From Streptomyces dysideae (GTDB lineage: Bacteria; Actinomycetota; Actinomycetes; Streptomycetales; Streptomycetaceae), in NCBI RefSeq assembly GCF_001514305.1, contig NZ_KQ949092.1:124001-188000 (forward strand): a DNA stretch of 64,000 nucleotides. Direction: 5' to 3'. Shown piece by piece: positions 1 to 8,872 of this stretch. The notes beneath the pieces were generated by a model that saw only the letters and a list, made by a program, of their open reading frames with translations, had not been told where the DNA came from and ran no database searches. Position 1 is the first letter of the stretch. Each line of letters begins with the position of its first letter. The translations under genes were made by a program, and so were the position numbers.

Positions 1-1978
1 CAGACGTACGACCGGATCCGTGTCCGCCCGGTCTCGGTGTCGACCTCGACCGCGCACAGGTGGGTGCCGTGCGGGTAGGAGAAGTTGTCCGGGTCGACCA
101 GGTACTCGGCGTTGATGGTGGGTGCCATGCCGTCGGGCAGGTCGTGCGAGGAGAACGTCTCGAAGGCGACCTCCTGGATGGTCTTCCGGGCGTCCGGGGA
201 GCCCTTCACGGAGAAGACGCCGTCGGTGAACTCCAGGTCGTGCTCGCTTGCTTCGAGTAGATGCGCGGCCACCTTCCGCGCCTTCTCCACCACCTTCAGC
301 GCCGCGTGGTGCACCGCCGAACCGCCCACGACCAGCGACCGCGAGCCGTACGTGTCCATGCCCTGCGGGGCCGCCATCGTGTCGCCGTGCACGACCTCGA
401 CGTCCTCGAACGGCACGCCCAGCACATCGGCGGCGATCTGGCTCCAGCAGGTCACATGCCCCTGCCCGTGCGGGCTGGTGCCGGTGACCACCTCGACCTT
501 GCCGGTGGGCAGCATGCGGATGGTCGCCGCCTCCCAGCCGCCGGCCGCGTACCGCAGATCGCGCAGCACCCGGCTCGGCGCGAGCCCGCACATCTCGGTG
601 TACGTCGACACCCCGATGCCCAGCCGTACGGCGTCACCCCGCTCGTTGCGGTCCGCCTGCTCGGCGCGCAGCTTGTCGTACCCGAACAGCGCGAGCGCCT
701 TCTCCGTCGCGGCCTCGTAGTTGCCGCTGTCGTACGTCAGGCCCGCGATGGACGTGTACGGGAAGTCCTCGTGCCCGATCCAGTTCCGGTGCCGCAACTC
801 CACCGGATCCAGGTCGAGTTCGGCGGCGAGGTCGTCCATGATCCGTTCGATGGCGTACGTCGCCTCCGGGCGCCCGGCGCCGCGATAGGCGTCCGTGGGC
901 GTCCTGGTGGTGAACACGCCGGTGCAGGTGAAGTCGTAGGAGTCCATCTTGTAGATCGCCGGGTACATGAAGGCGCCCAGGATCGGGATGCCCGGCGTGA
1001 CCAGCATCAGGTAGGCGCCCATGTCGGCCAGCAGGTCCACCTTCAGGCCCAGGAGCTTGCCGTCGCGGTTCGCGGCGATCTCGACGTCCTGGATCATCCC
1101 CCGGCCGTGATGGGTGGCCAGATAGCCCTCGGAGCGGGACTCGGTCCACTTCACCGGCCGGCCCAGGCGGCGGGCGAGCGTGAGGGCGATGGCCTCCTCG
1201 CCGTACACCTGGAGCTTGGAGCCGAAGCCGCCGCCCACGTCGGGGGCGACGACGCGAAGCTTGTGCTCGGGGACGCCGGTGACGACCGAGAGCATGACCC
1301 GCAGGATGTGCGGGATCTGGGTGGCCGAGTAGACCGTGTACTCGCCGGAGGCGGCGAGCGGGGTGACGACGACGGCACGGGGTTCCATGGCGTTGGGGAT
1401 GAGCCGCTGCTGGTGGTAGCGGCGCTTCAGGGTCACCTCGGCGCACTCCCGGACCGAGTCGAAGTCCTCGCCGGTCTTCAGCGGCCAGTCGTAGCAGCGG
1501 TTGGTGCCCTTGTCGGAGTGGACGAGCGGGGCGCCCTCGGCGAGCGCGGCCTCCAGGTCCAGGACCGGAGGCAGCGGCGTGTAGTCGACCTCGATCGCCT
1601 CCAGCGCGTCGGCGGCCGCGTACCGGTCGCGGGCCACCACGACCGCCACCGGATCACCGGCGTAGCGCACCTCGTCGACCGCGATCGGCGGATGGTCGGG
1701 CAGCACGATGTCCTCGGTCACCGGCCAGGCACAGGGCAGCGAGCCCAGGCCCTCCGCGAGGTCGGCGCCGCTGAACGCCGCGACGACGCCGGGGCGGTCG
1801 AGGGCCGCGGAGACGTCGACGCGGTCGAGCCGGGAGTGTGCCATCGGGCTGCGCAGGATCGCGACGTGGAGCAGGCCGTTGACGCTGATGTTGTCGGTCC
1901 AGTTGGTCTGGCCGGTGATCAGCCGGGCGTCCTCCTTGCGGAGCCGGGGGCGGCCGACCTCCCGTTCGACGGTCCCGC

Positions 1979-1982
<4 letters not shown>
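1..1982 (-). CDS. coxL: Form II carbon-monoxide/xanthine dehydrogenase-family large (molybdopterin) subunit, partial
   Basis: About 660 residues of the molybdenum-cofactor subunit are visible; the C-terminus lies beyond the left edge. The family transfers hydroxyl groups from water to a substrate and passes electrons to an FeS and a FAD subunit. The active-site loop reads AYRGAGR (about residues 365-371). This is the form II signature; true aerobic CO dehydrogenases carry AYxCSFR. CO oxidation is therefore doubtful and a purine or aldehyde-type substrate is as likely. The ATG at 1982 overlaps the stop of the FeS subunit gene by four bases (ATGA), so the two are translationally coupled. The FAD (medium) subunit is not in view and would lie to the left. 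Confidence 0.9.
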
Positions 1983-2449
<467 letters not shown>

Positions 2450-2703
2450 GTGCCCTCCCAGAGAACGCGCTGGGGAATAGAGGGGAAATCGGTCGCGGGA
2501 TGTGATGTACGTCACTCTATGGCGGGTCTCCGGAGGGGGCGAGTGCTGCGACGGGTTTGTTGACCGTTAATCCATTGCCGTCGAGCTTCCGGCTCTGCTG
2601 CACTGCACAGGAACCGTCGTCACACAGCGAGGAGCAGCGATGCGCACTGCGTGCATGTCCACCCAGGAAGGAACCCCCACCATGCCGAAGGACATCACGC
2701 TCA
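2450..2703. promoter_or_regulatory. Divergent promoter region, coxS / ribosomal protection gene
   Basis: This 254-bp gap separates the leftward coxSL operon from the rightward tetracycline-type resistance gene. It must hold both promoters, but I cannot assign convincing -35/-10 pairs. Its right end holds a possible leader ORF, listed separately. Confidence 0.4.
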
Positions 2704-2750
2704 GTGCACTCGCTCAATCTCGGAATCGTCGCGCACGTAGACGCAGGTAA
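2682..2750 (+). CDS. Possible 22-residue leader peptide overlapping the ribosomal protection gene
   Basis: ATG 2682 is preceded by a near-ideal ribosome binding site (AGGAAGGA, about 9 nt upstream). That site is better than the one for the main gene. The ORF ends at TAA 2750, overlapping the first 47 nt of the main gene in another frame, and its C-terminus is arginine-rich (RNRRARRRR). The arginine run is partly forced by the main frame, which encodes the conserved GTPase loop, so it is not independent evidence. Leader-peptide control is known for other Tet(M)-type genes. Here it is inference. Confidence 0.35.
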   Translation: MPKDITLSALAQSRNRRARRRR

Positions 2751-4674
2751 GACCAGCCTCACCGAGCGGCTGCTGTACTGCGCAGGGGTGATCGACGAGA
2801 TCGGAAGCGTCGACACCGGCAGCACGCAGACCGACACCCTCGCGCTGGAGCGGCAGCGCGGCATCACCATCAAGTCCGCCGTCGTCTCCTTCGCGCTCGA
2901 CGACGTCACCGTCAACCTCATCGACACCCCCGGCCACCCGGACTTCATCGCCGAGGTGGAGCGGGTGCTCGGCGTGCTCGACGGGGCCGTGCTGGTCGTC
3001 TCGGCCGTCGAAGGCGTCCAGGCGCAGACGCGCGTCCTGATGCGGACGCTGCAGCGGCTGCGCATCCCGACCCTGATCTTCGTCAACAAGACCGACCGGC
3101 GCGGAGCGCGGTACGAGGGCGTCCTGCGGGAGCTCTCCGAGCGGCTGACGGCGTCCGTCGTGCCCATGGGGACGGCCGACGGACTCGGCACCCGCGCGGC
3201 GCGGTTCCTGCCGGGCCTCGGCCCGTCCGCGCTGGACGTCCTCGCCGACCACGACGACGACCTGCTCTCCGCGTACGTCGAGGACACGGTCTCGTACGAC
3301 CGCCTCCGCACCGCCCTCGCCGCCCAGACCCGGCAGGCCCTCGTGCACCCCGTGTACTTCGGCTCCGCCATGACGGGCGCCGGCATCGCCGCGCTGGCCG
3401 ACGGCATCAGGGAACTGCTGCCCACTGCCGGCGGCGACCCCGGCGGCCCGGTCTCGGGCACCGTCTTCAAGGTCGACCGGGGTCCGGCGGGGGAGAGGGT
3501 GGCGTACGCGCGGATGTTCTCCGGGACCCTGCGCACCCGCGACCGGATCCGCTTCGGCGAGGCCCGGACCGAGGGCAGGGTCACCGCCGTCAGCGTCTTC
3601 GACCACGGCACGGACATCCGCGCCGACGAGGTCCCCGCGGGCCGGATCGCCAGACTGTGGGGCCTGGCCGACATCAGGATCGGCGACACCCTCGGCGAAC
3701 CCCGCAAGGCGTACGGCCACTTCTTCGCCCCGCCCACCCTCGAGACGGTCGTCGTCCCCGGCGTCGGCACGGACAAGCGGGCCCTGCACCTCGCGCTCAC
3801 CCAGCTCGCCGAACAGGACCCGCTGATCGACCTGCGTCACGACGAGGTACGCCAGGAGATCTCGGTCTCCCTCTACGGCGAGGTGCAGAAGGAGGTCGTG
3901 CAGGCCACGCTCGCCGACGAGTACGGCCTCGACGTCACCTTCCGCGAGACCACGCCCCTGTGCATCGAGCGGCCGGTCGGGTCGGGAGCGGCGGTCGAGT
4001 TCAACAAGAAGGACGCCAACCCCTTCCTCGCGACCGTCGGCCTGCGCGTCGATCCCGCGCCGCCCGGTTCGGGCGTCGCCTTCCGGCTGGAGGTGGAGCT
4101 GGGCGCCATGCCGTACGCCTTCTTCAAGGCCGTCGAGGACACCGTGCGCGAGACCCTCGGCCAGGGCCTGAACGGCTGGCAGGTCACCGACTGCACGGTC
4201 GCCATGACCCACTCCGGCTACTCGCCCCGGCAGAGCCACGCCCACCAGGGCTTCGACAAGAGCATGTCGAGCACCGGCGCCGACTTCCGCGGAGTGACCC
4301 CGCTGGTCCTGATCGAGGCACTGCGGCGGGCCGGCACCCGGGTGTACGAGCCGATGCACCGGTTCCGCGCCGAGGCCCCGGCCGACACCCTGGGCGCCCT
4401 GCTCCCGGTGCTGGCCGCGGCCCGGGCCGTACCGCAGACCACCGAGACCCGGGGTGCGGCCTGCGTCCTGGAGGGCGTGGTGCCGGCGGCCCAGGTGCAC
4501 GGACTGGAGCAGCGGCTGCCGGGGCTCACCCGGGGCGAGGGCGAGATGGAGTGTGCCTTCGACCACTACGCGCCCGTCACCCGCGGCACGGTGCCGGAAC
4601 GGCCGCGCACCGACCACAACCCGCTGAACCGGAAGGAGTACCTGCTGAACGTGACACGCAGAGTCGGCGCATGA
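2704..4674 (+). CDS. Tetracycline-type ribosomal protection protein (Otr(A)/Tet(M) family GTPase)
   Basis: A 656-residue EF-G-like translational GTPase that should dislodge tetracycline-class drugs from the ribosome. The GTP-binding motifs are visible: AHVDAGKTS near residue 10, RGIT, DTPGHPDF and NKTD. EF-G-like domains follow, and the length suits the family (about 640). I chose GTG 2704 because it gives the typical start MHSLNLGIVAHVDAGKT, with GAAGGAC about 11 nt upstream; an in-frame extension to 2557 has no family match. Producers of tetracyclines and many non-producing streptomycetes carry this gene. No other tetracycline biosynthesis gene is seen nearby. Confidence 0.9.
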   Translation: MHSLNLGIVAHVDAGKTSLTERLLYCAGVIDEIGSVDTGSTQTDTLALERQRGITIKSAVVSFALDDVTVNLIDTPGHPDFIAEVERVLGVLDGAVLVVSAVEGVQAQTRVLMRTLQRLRIPTLIFVNKTDRRGARYEGVLRELSERLTASVVPMGTADGLGTRAARFLPGLGPSALDVLADHDDDLLSAYVEDTVSYDRLRTALAAQTRQALVHPVYFGSAMTGAGIAALADGIRELLPTAGGDPGGPVSGTVFKVDRGPAGERVAYARMFSGTLRTRDRIRFGEARTEGRVTAVSVFDHGTDIRADEVPAGRIARLWGLADIRIGDTLGEPRKAYGHFFAPPTLETVVVPGVGTDKRALHLALTQLAEQDPLIDLRHDEVRQEISVSLYGEVQKEVVQATLADEYGLDVTFRETTPLCIERPVGSGAAVEFNKKDANPFLATVGLRVDPAPPGSGVAFRLEVELGAMPYAFFKAVEDTVRETLGQGLNGWQVTDCTVAMTHSGYSPRQSHAHQGFDKSMSSTGADFRGVTPLVLIEALRRAGTRVYEPMHRFRAEAPADTLGALLPVLAAARAVPQTTETRGAACVLEGVVPAAQVHGLEQRLPGLTRGEGEMECAFDHYAPVTRGTVPERPRTDHNPLNRKEYLLNVTRRVGA

Positions 4675-4720
4675 GGCCGCAGAGGTGGCTGAGAGTCAAC
4701 TTACTGGGGAGTCAGGGGTG

Positions 4721-4752
4721 TTGACTGTGTCCGGATATCGCCGGACTGTAGT
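4721..4752 (+). promoter_or_regulatory. Possible promoter for the GH5 gene
   Basis: TTGACT at 4721-4726 could be a -35 element, with TGTAGT at 4747-4752 as a loose -10 at a long 20-bp spacing. No ribosome binding site precedes the likely start at 4757, so a very short or absent leader is possible. Confidence 0.25.
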
Positions 4753-4756
4753 GGAC

Positions 4757-6619
4757 ATGCCGAATAAACGCGCGCGTCTGCTCGTTGTTCTGGTTCTCCT
4801 CTTCGGATTCCTGACGGTCGCGGGCAACCGCCCCGCCACCGCCGCCACTCTCCCCGACTCCCTCTGGTTCGACGAAACGCCGCTGACCGTGCAGAACGGC
4901 CGCTTCACCGACGGCCAGGGAAGAGAAGTCGTACTGCGCGGCTACAACGTCTCCGGCGAGACCAAGCTGGCGGAGAACAGCGGCTTGCCCTTCGCATCGG
5001 TCGCGGACGCGAAGAAGTCCGCGACCGCGCTGCGCGCCCTCGGCGGCGGCAACTCCGTCCGCTTCCTGCTCTCCTGGGCGTACGCCGAACCGGTCCGCGG
5101 CCAGGTCGACACAGCGTACCTGGCCGCCGCCACCGCCCAGATGCGCGCCTTCCTCGACGTCGGCCTCCGCGTCTACCCCGACTTCCACCAGGACCTCTAC
5201 TCCCGCCACCTCTTCGACCCGGACAGCTGGTACACGGGCGACGGCGCCCCCAAGTGGGCCGTGGACGCGGGGAACTACCCCGACGAGAACTGCGGGATCT
5301 GCCTTTTCTGGGGGCAGAACATCACCCAGAACGAGGCCGTGAAACGGGCGACGTACGACTTCTGGCACAACACGTACGGACTCCAGGACGCCTTCCTCGC
5401 CACCGCCCAGAAGACGATGGCGTACATCAAACAGAACGTCACCGCCGCCGAGTTCACGGGCGTCCTCGGCTTCGACCCGTACAACGAACCGCACCCCGGA
5501 ACATACGATTCCGGCCAGACCAGTCGCACCTGGGAACGGGACGTACTGTGGCCGTTCTACGAGAAGTTCCGGGCCCGCATGGACGCGGCAGGCTGGCAGG
5601 ACAAGCCCGTCTTCGCCGAACCGAACCTCTTCTGGAACGCCAACATCGACTTCCAGAAACAGGAGGGCGGACTGCTCGACGCCGGGACGCTCGGCCCGCG
5701 CTACGTCTTCAACACCCACTTCTACGACCAGAAGGCCATCTCCGGCGTCTTCATGTGGGGCAAGGCGCAGGACGGCCAGTACACGGGCGACTTCGGCACG
5801 GTCCGGGACCGCGCGGCGGCCACCAGGACGCCCGCGATCATCAGTGAGTTCGGCCATCCGCTGGCGGGCTCGGTCTCCGACAAGGCGCCGACCGTCCTCA
5901 AGGCGATGTACCAGGCCCTCGACTCCCGGGTCCCGGGCGCGAGCTGGTGGTCGAACCCGGCGGGCTCCGGCCCCGTCCTGTCCGGCAGCCAGTGGCAGTG
6001 GGACATCTACAACGGCCGTCACCACGAGCTGATGAACGACAACCCCGACAAGGTCCTCACCACCGGCGACGCCTGGAACGACGAGGACCTGTCCGCCGTA
6101 CGCCTCGACGACTCCGGCACGGCGACACTGCGCCAGGACGCCCGCCTGCTCGACCGGGTCTATCCGAGCGCCACCTCCGGCACGACGGTCGCCTTCACCT
6201 ACGAGGACCGCTCGCGCGACGGCTCGACGACCCTGACCTGGAACCCGGTGCCGAGTTCGCTGCCGAACGTGGCGCGGCTGGTGGGCACGGGCCAGTACGG
6301 GCTGCTGGTGTGGCGCTCGGGCAGTGGCTCCGCCCCGACCGAACTGCACCTGCCGGCGTCCTTCCCGACCGGCACCACCACCGTCGTCTCCGACCTGGGC
6401 ACGACGTACGGCCCGCCCGCGTACACCTCGACGACCCCGGTCGCCGCGGCCCCCGAACCAGGCGGCACGGGCAGCCGCCGCCTGCTGCTCACCGACCAGG
6501 ACTCCGGCGTCCTGCACTACGCGCTGGTGACCAACGGGGCCACCCCCGCTCCCTCGGCGGCGCAGCTGACCGCGGCCCGGTCCGAGCTGGCGGCGTGGGC
6601 CGCGCAGAAGATCGGGTAG
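4757..6619 (+). CDS. Secreted GH5 glycoside hydrolase, endoglycoceramidase-like
   Basis: A 620-residue secreted retaining glycosidase. It has a signal peptide (basic start, hydrophobic run, likely cut after PATAA). The acid/base glutamate is in YNEPHPG (E244) and the nucleophile in ISEFGHP (E364), both standard GH5 positions. The long N-terminal half and a C-terminal beta-sandwich of about 120 residues resemble endoglycoceramidases, which release oligosaccharides from glycosphingolipids. Substrate is inferred; another glycolipid or beta-glucan is possible. I chose ATG 4757 because upstream residues would spoil the signal peptide; GTG 4751 is an alternative. It stands alone, 82 nt after the resistance gene. 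Confidence 0.82.
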   Translation: MPNKRARLLVVLVLLFGFLTVAGNRPATAATLPDSLWFDETPLTVQNGRFTDGQGREVVLRGYNVSGETKLAENSGLPFASVADAKKSATALRALGGGNSVRFLLSWAYAEPVRGQVDTAYLAAATAQMRAFLDVGLRVYPDFHQDLYSRHLFDPDSWYTGDGAPKWAVDAGNYPDENCGICLFWGQNITQNEAVKRATYDFWHNTYGLQDAFLATAQKTMAYIKQNVTAAEFTGVLGFDPYNEPHPGTYDSGQTSRTWERDVLWPFYEKFRARMDAAGWQDKPVFAEPNLFWNANIDFQKQEGGLLDAGTLGPRYVFNTHFYDQKAISGVFMWGKAQDGQYTGDFGTVRDRAAATRTPAIISEFGHPLAGSVSDKAPTVLKAMYQALDSRVPGASWWSNPAGSGPVLSGSQWQWDIYNGRHHELMNDNPDKVLTTGDAWNDEDLSAVRLDDSGTATLRQDARLLDRVYPSATSGTTVAFTYEDRSRDGSTTLTWNPVPSSLPNVARLVGTGQYGLLVWRSGSGSAPTELHLPASFPTGTTTVVSDLGTTYGPPAYTSTTPVAAAPEPGGTGSRRLLLTDQDSGVLHYALVTNGATPAPSAAQLTAARSELAAWAAQKIG

Positions 6620-6641
6620 ACGATCGGATCCTGGCGCTGAG

Positions 6642-6672
6642 TTGACCCTCCCCTTACGTCAGGCTGCACGCT
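6642..6672 (+). promoter_or_regulatory. MerR-type promoter/operator with 19-bp spacer
   Basis: TTGACC (6642-6647) and CACGCT (6667-6672) are separated by 19 bp, the over-long spacing typical of MerR-activated promoters. Between them lies the near-palindrome CCTTACGTCAGG (6652-6663). This fits autoregulation of the MerR gene starting 25 bp downstream. Confidence 0.55.
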
Positions 6673-6696
6673 GGGTCCCGACGAAAGGGCAGGTGA

Positions 6697-7485
6697 ATGA
6701 GTTATTCCGTGGGGCAGGTCGCGGCCTTCGCCGGGGTGACCGTGCGCACGCTGCACCACTACGACCGGGCGGGACTCCTCTCGCCCAGTGGCCGCAGCGG
6801 CGCCGGTTACCGGCTGTACAGCGACACCGACCTGGCCCGGCTCCAGCAGATCCTCTTCTACCGGGAACTGGGCTTCTCCCTCGACGAGATCGCCGACATC
6901 CTCAAGGACCCGCAGGCGAACGCTCTGGAGCATCTCCGGGTGCGGGTAGGGCAGTTGACCGCGGAGATCGACCGGCTCCGGCGACTCGCCGAGGTGGCCG
7001 AGCAGGCCATCGAGGTCCAGCAGACCGGGGTGCGGCTGACTCCCGAAGAACGCTTCGACGTCTTCGGCGAGATCGGCTTCGACCTGAGCTATGCCACCGA
7101 GCGGCAGATCAAGTGGCAGGACTCGGCCGGCCAGAAGGAGTCGATGGCCCGGGCCGCCGCCCACACCAAGGAGGACTGGCGGCAGCTCATGGGCGAGGCC
7201 GCCGCCTGGCGCGCGGAACTCCTCGCCGCCTACGACGAGGGCGAGCCCAGTGACGGCGAACGGGCCATGGACCTCGCCGAGGAACACCGGCTGCACATCG
7301 CCAGCTGGTTCACCAGCTGCCCGCCCGACATGCACCGGCGCATCGCGGACGACTTCGCCACCGACCCGCGCGCCTTCGCCCTCGTCGTCCCGCCGTCCCA
7401 GCAGCGGCCGGGCCTCGCCGCCCATCTGCGCAAGGCCGTTCACGCCAACGCGGCCCGCCGGGTGGCTTCGGAGGAGGACCGATGA
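6697..7485 (+). CDS. TipA-like MerR-family transcriptional regulator
   Basis: A 262-residue regulator. Residues 1-75 are the MerR winged helix (SVGQVAAFAGVTVRTLHHYDRAGLL, then the wing ending GYRLY), followed by a coiled-coil dimer helix and a TipAS-like ligand-binding domain of about 140 residues. TipAS domains bind thiopeptide-type or other bulky antibiotics and activate transcription by untwisting a 19-bp-spaced promoter; one lies just upstream. The start has AAAGGGCAGG upstream. Its stop overlaps the next ATG (ATGA at 7482-7485), so it forms an operon with the glycosyltransferase, suggesting inducible drug inactivation. Confidence 0.88.
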   Translation: MSYSVGQVAAFAGVTVRTLHHYDRAGLLSPSGRSGAGYRLYSDTDLARLQQILFYRELGFSLDEIADILKDPQANALEHLRVRVGQLTAEIDRLRRLAEVAEQAIEVQQTGVRLTPEERFDVFGEIGFDLSYATERQIKWQDSAGQKESMARAAAHTKEDWRQLMGEAAAWRAELLAAYDEGEPSDGERAMDLAEEHRLHIASWFTSCPPDMHRRIADDFATDPRAFALVVPPSQQRPGLAAHLRKAVHANAARRVASEEDR

Positions 7486-7783
7486 GGATTCTGATCGCTG
7501 CCGCCGGCTCGCGCGGCGATGTCGCGCCCTACACGGGGCTGGGTGCGGAACTGGGGCAGGCCGGATGCGACATTGCCCTGGCCACGACCGGCGTCTTGCG
7601 CGGCTTCGTCTGCCATCTGGGCGGGGCAGTTCATGCCAACGCGGTGCGCAGGGTGGCTCCGGGGGAGGATCGATGAGGATTCTGATCGCTGCCGCCGGCT
7701 CGCGCGGCGATGTCGCGCCCTACACGGGGCTGGGCGCGGAACTGCGGCAGGGCGGATATGACGTCGCCCTCGCCACGACCGAC
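7422..7783 (+). repeat. 191-bp tandem duplication across the MerR/glycosyltransferase junction
   Basis: The end of the MerR gene, the ATGA overlap and the first ~40 codons of the glycosyltransferase occur twice, offset by 191 bp (7482 matches 7673). The segment from the ATG through about 80 bp is nearly identical in both copies; the flanks have diverged. The duplication keeps an ATGA at each junction, so the reading is MerR, a 64-residue ORF, then the full enzyme. Confidence 0.9.
7482..7676 (+). CDS. Truncated glycosyltransferase N-terminus made by the tandem duplication
   Basis: A 64-residue ORF. Residues 1-42 copy the N-terminal nucleotide-fold strand of the GT1 enzyme downstream (MRILIAAAGSRGDVAPYTGL); the last 20 or so copy the C-terminus of the MerR protein (HANAVRRVAPGEDR against HANAARRVASEEDR). 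It starts inside the MerR stop and ends inside the next start, so ribosomes could pass through. No catalytic part is present; it is probably a by-product of the duplication whose main role may be to carry translational coupling onward. Confidence 0.6.
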   Translation: MRILIAAAGSRGDVAPYTGLGAELGQAGCDIALATTGVLRGFVCHLGGAVHANAVRRVAPGEDR

Positions 7784-8872
7784 GCCTTCGCGCCCCTCGT
7801 ACGGGAGGCCGGGGTGGAGTTCCGTAGCCTCCCCGGTCGCCCGGAATCCCAGGGCGATGTCACGGACCGGCGTGAACTGATGCGCACCGCGGCCGCCTTC
7901 GTCACCGACCTCGGACAGGGCTTCGCCGACGCCGTCGCCCTGGGCACCGACCTGCTCCTGTTGTCGGCCACCACGGCCCAGCTCGGCTGGCATCTGTCCG
8001 ACGCCACGGGCGTGCCGACCCTCGGCGCCTACCTCCAGCCGACCGCCCCGACCGGCGACTTCCCGCCCGTGGTCGCGGGGACCCGTTCCCTGGGGCGCCT
8101 CGGCAACCGTACGGCCGGGCGGTTCGCGCTCCGCATGGCTGACCGGATCTACGCCCAGGCGGTCACCGAGCTGCGCCGCCGCCTCGACCTGCCCCCGCTC
8201 ACCCCTGTCGCGATGCGCCGACGACAGCAGCGGGCCGACTGGCCCGTCCTGCACGGCTTCAGCACGGCACTCGTGCCCCGCCCGCCCGACTGGCGGTCCG
8301 GCCTGGACGTCGTAGGGACCTGGTGGCCGTACGTCGCCCCGGACCGACGGCTGCCCGCGGAACTGGAGGACTTCCTCGCGGCCGGACCCCGCCCGGTGTT
8401 CATCGGCTTCGGGAGCATGGCGGGCGGCCACGGGGAGCGGCTGAGCGAGATCGCCGTGACCGCGCTGCGCAGCGCCGGGCTGCGCGGGATCCTCCAGGCG
8501 GGCAGCGCCGGGCTCGCCGCCGACGGGGACGACGTGCTGACGATCGGGGACGTACCGCACGCGCTGCTGTTCCCGAGGGTGGCCGCGGTGGTGCACCACG
8601 CCGGCGCGGGCACCGCGGCAGCCGCGCTGCGCGCCGGGGCGCCCGCGGTGTCGGTGCCGGTGACGGCGGACCAGCCGTTCTGGGCCGGACGGCTCGCCGC
8701 ACTCGGCGCCGCCACCGACCCGATCCCCTTCACGTCCCTCACCGCGGAGCGGCTCGCCGACGCGCTCGGCCGGGTGGTACGGCGGCAGACGTACGCCCGC
8801 GCCGCCGCGGTCGCCGCACAGCACATGGCGACCGAGGACGGCGTGGGGGCGGTACTGAAGGCGCTGCGCTGA
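7673..8872 (+). CDS. GT1-family (macrolide/UGT-type) glycosyltransferase
   Basis: A 399-residue GT-B enzyme that should move a sugar from a nucleotide-sugar donor to a hydrophobic acceptor. The N-terminal Rossmann domain begins RILIAAAGSRGDV; the C-terminal donor site has HHAGAGTAAAALRAGAP (about residue 308) and DQPFWAGRL, standard for the family. Coupling to a TipA-like sensor suggests self-protection by glycosylating an antibiotic, or late tailoring of a glycolipid. The ATG at 7673 overlaps the 64-residue ORF by ATGA. The stop at 8872 directly abuts the convergent gene's stop. Confidence 0.87.
   Translation: MRILIAAAGSRGDVAPYTGLGAELRQGGYDVALATTDAFAPLVREAGVEFRSLPGRPESQGDVTDRRELMRTAAAFVTDLGQGFADAVALGTDLLLLSATTAQLGWHLSDATGVPTLGAYLQPTAPTGDFPPVVAGTRSLGRLGNRTAGRFALRMADRIYAQAVTELRRRLDLPPLTPVAMRRRQQRADWPVLHGFSTALVPRPPDWRSGLDVVGTWWPYVAPDRRLPAELEDFLAAGPRPVFIGFGSMAGGHGERLSEIAVTALRSAGLRGILQAGSAGLAADGDDVLTIGDVPHALLFPRVAAVVHHAGAGTAAAALRAGAPAVSVPVTADQPFWAGRLAALGAATDPIPFTSLTAERLADALGRVVRRQTYARAAAVAAQHMATEDGVGAVLKALR

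Noticed and set aside
2701..4617. A 638-codon minus-strand open frame opposite the resistance gene
   Set aside because: A typical high-GC antisense shadow; the plus strand carries all GTPase motifs.
4684..4720. GGTGGCTGAGAGTCAACTTA looked briefly like the CTGAGA part of a TPP riboswitch
   Set aside because: The partner motifs and stems of the THI element are absent, and the downstream gene is a glycosidase.
4712..6517. A 601-codon minus-strand open frame opposite the GH5 gene
   Set aside because: Shadow frame; the signal peptide and both catalytic glutamates are on the plus strand.
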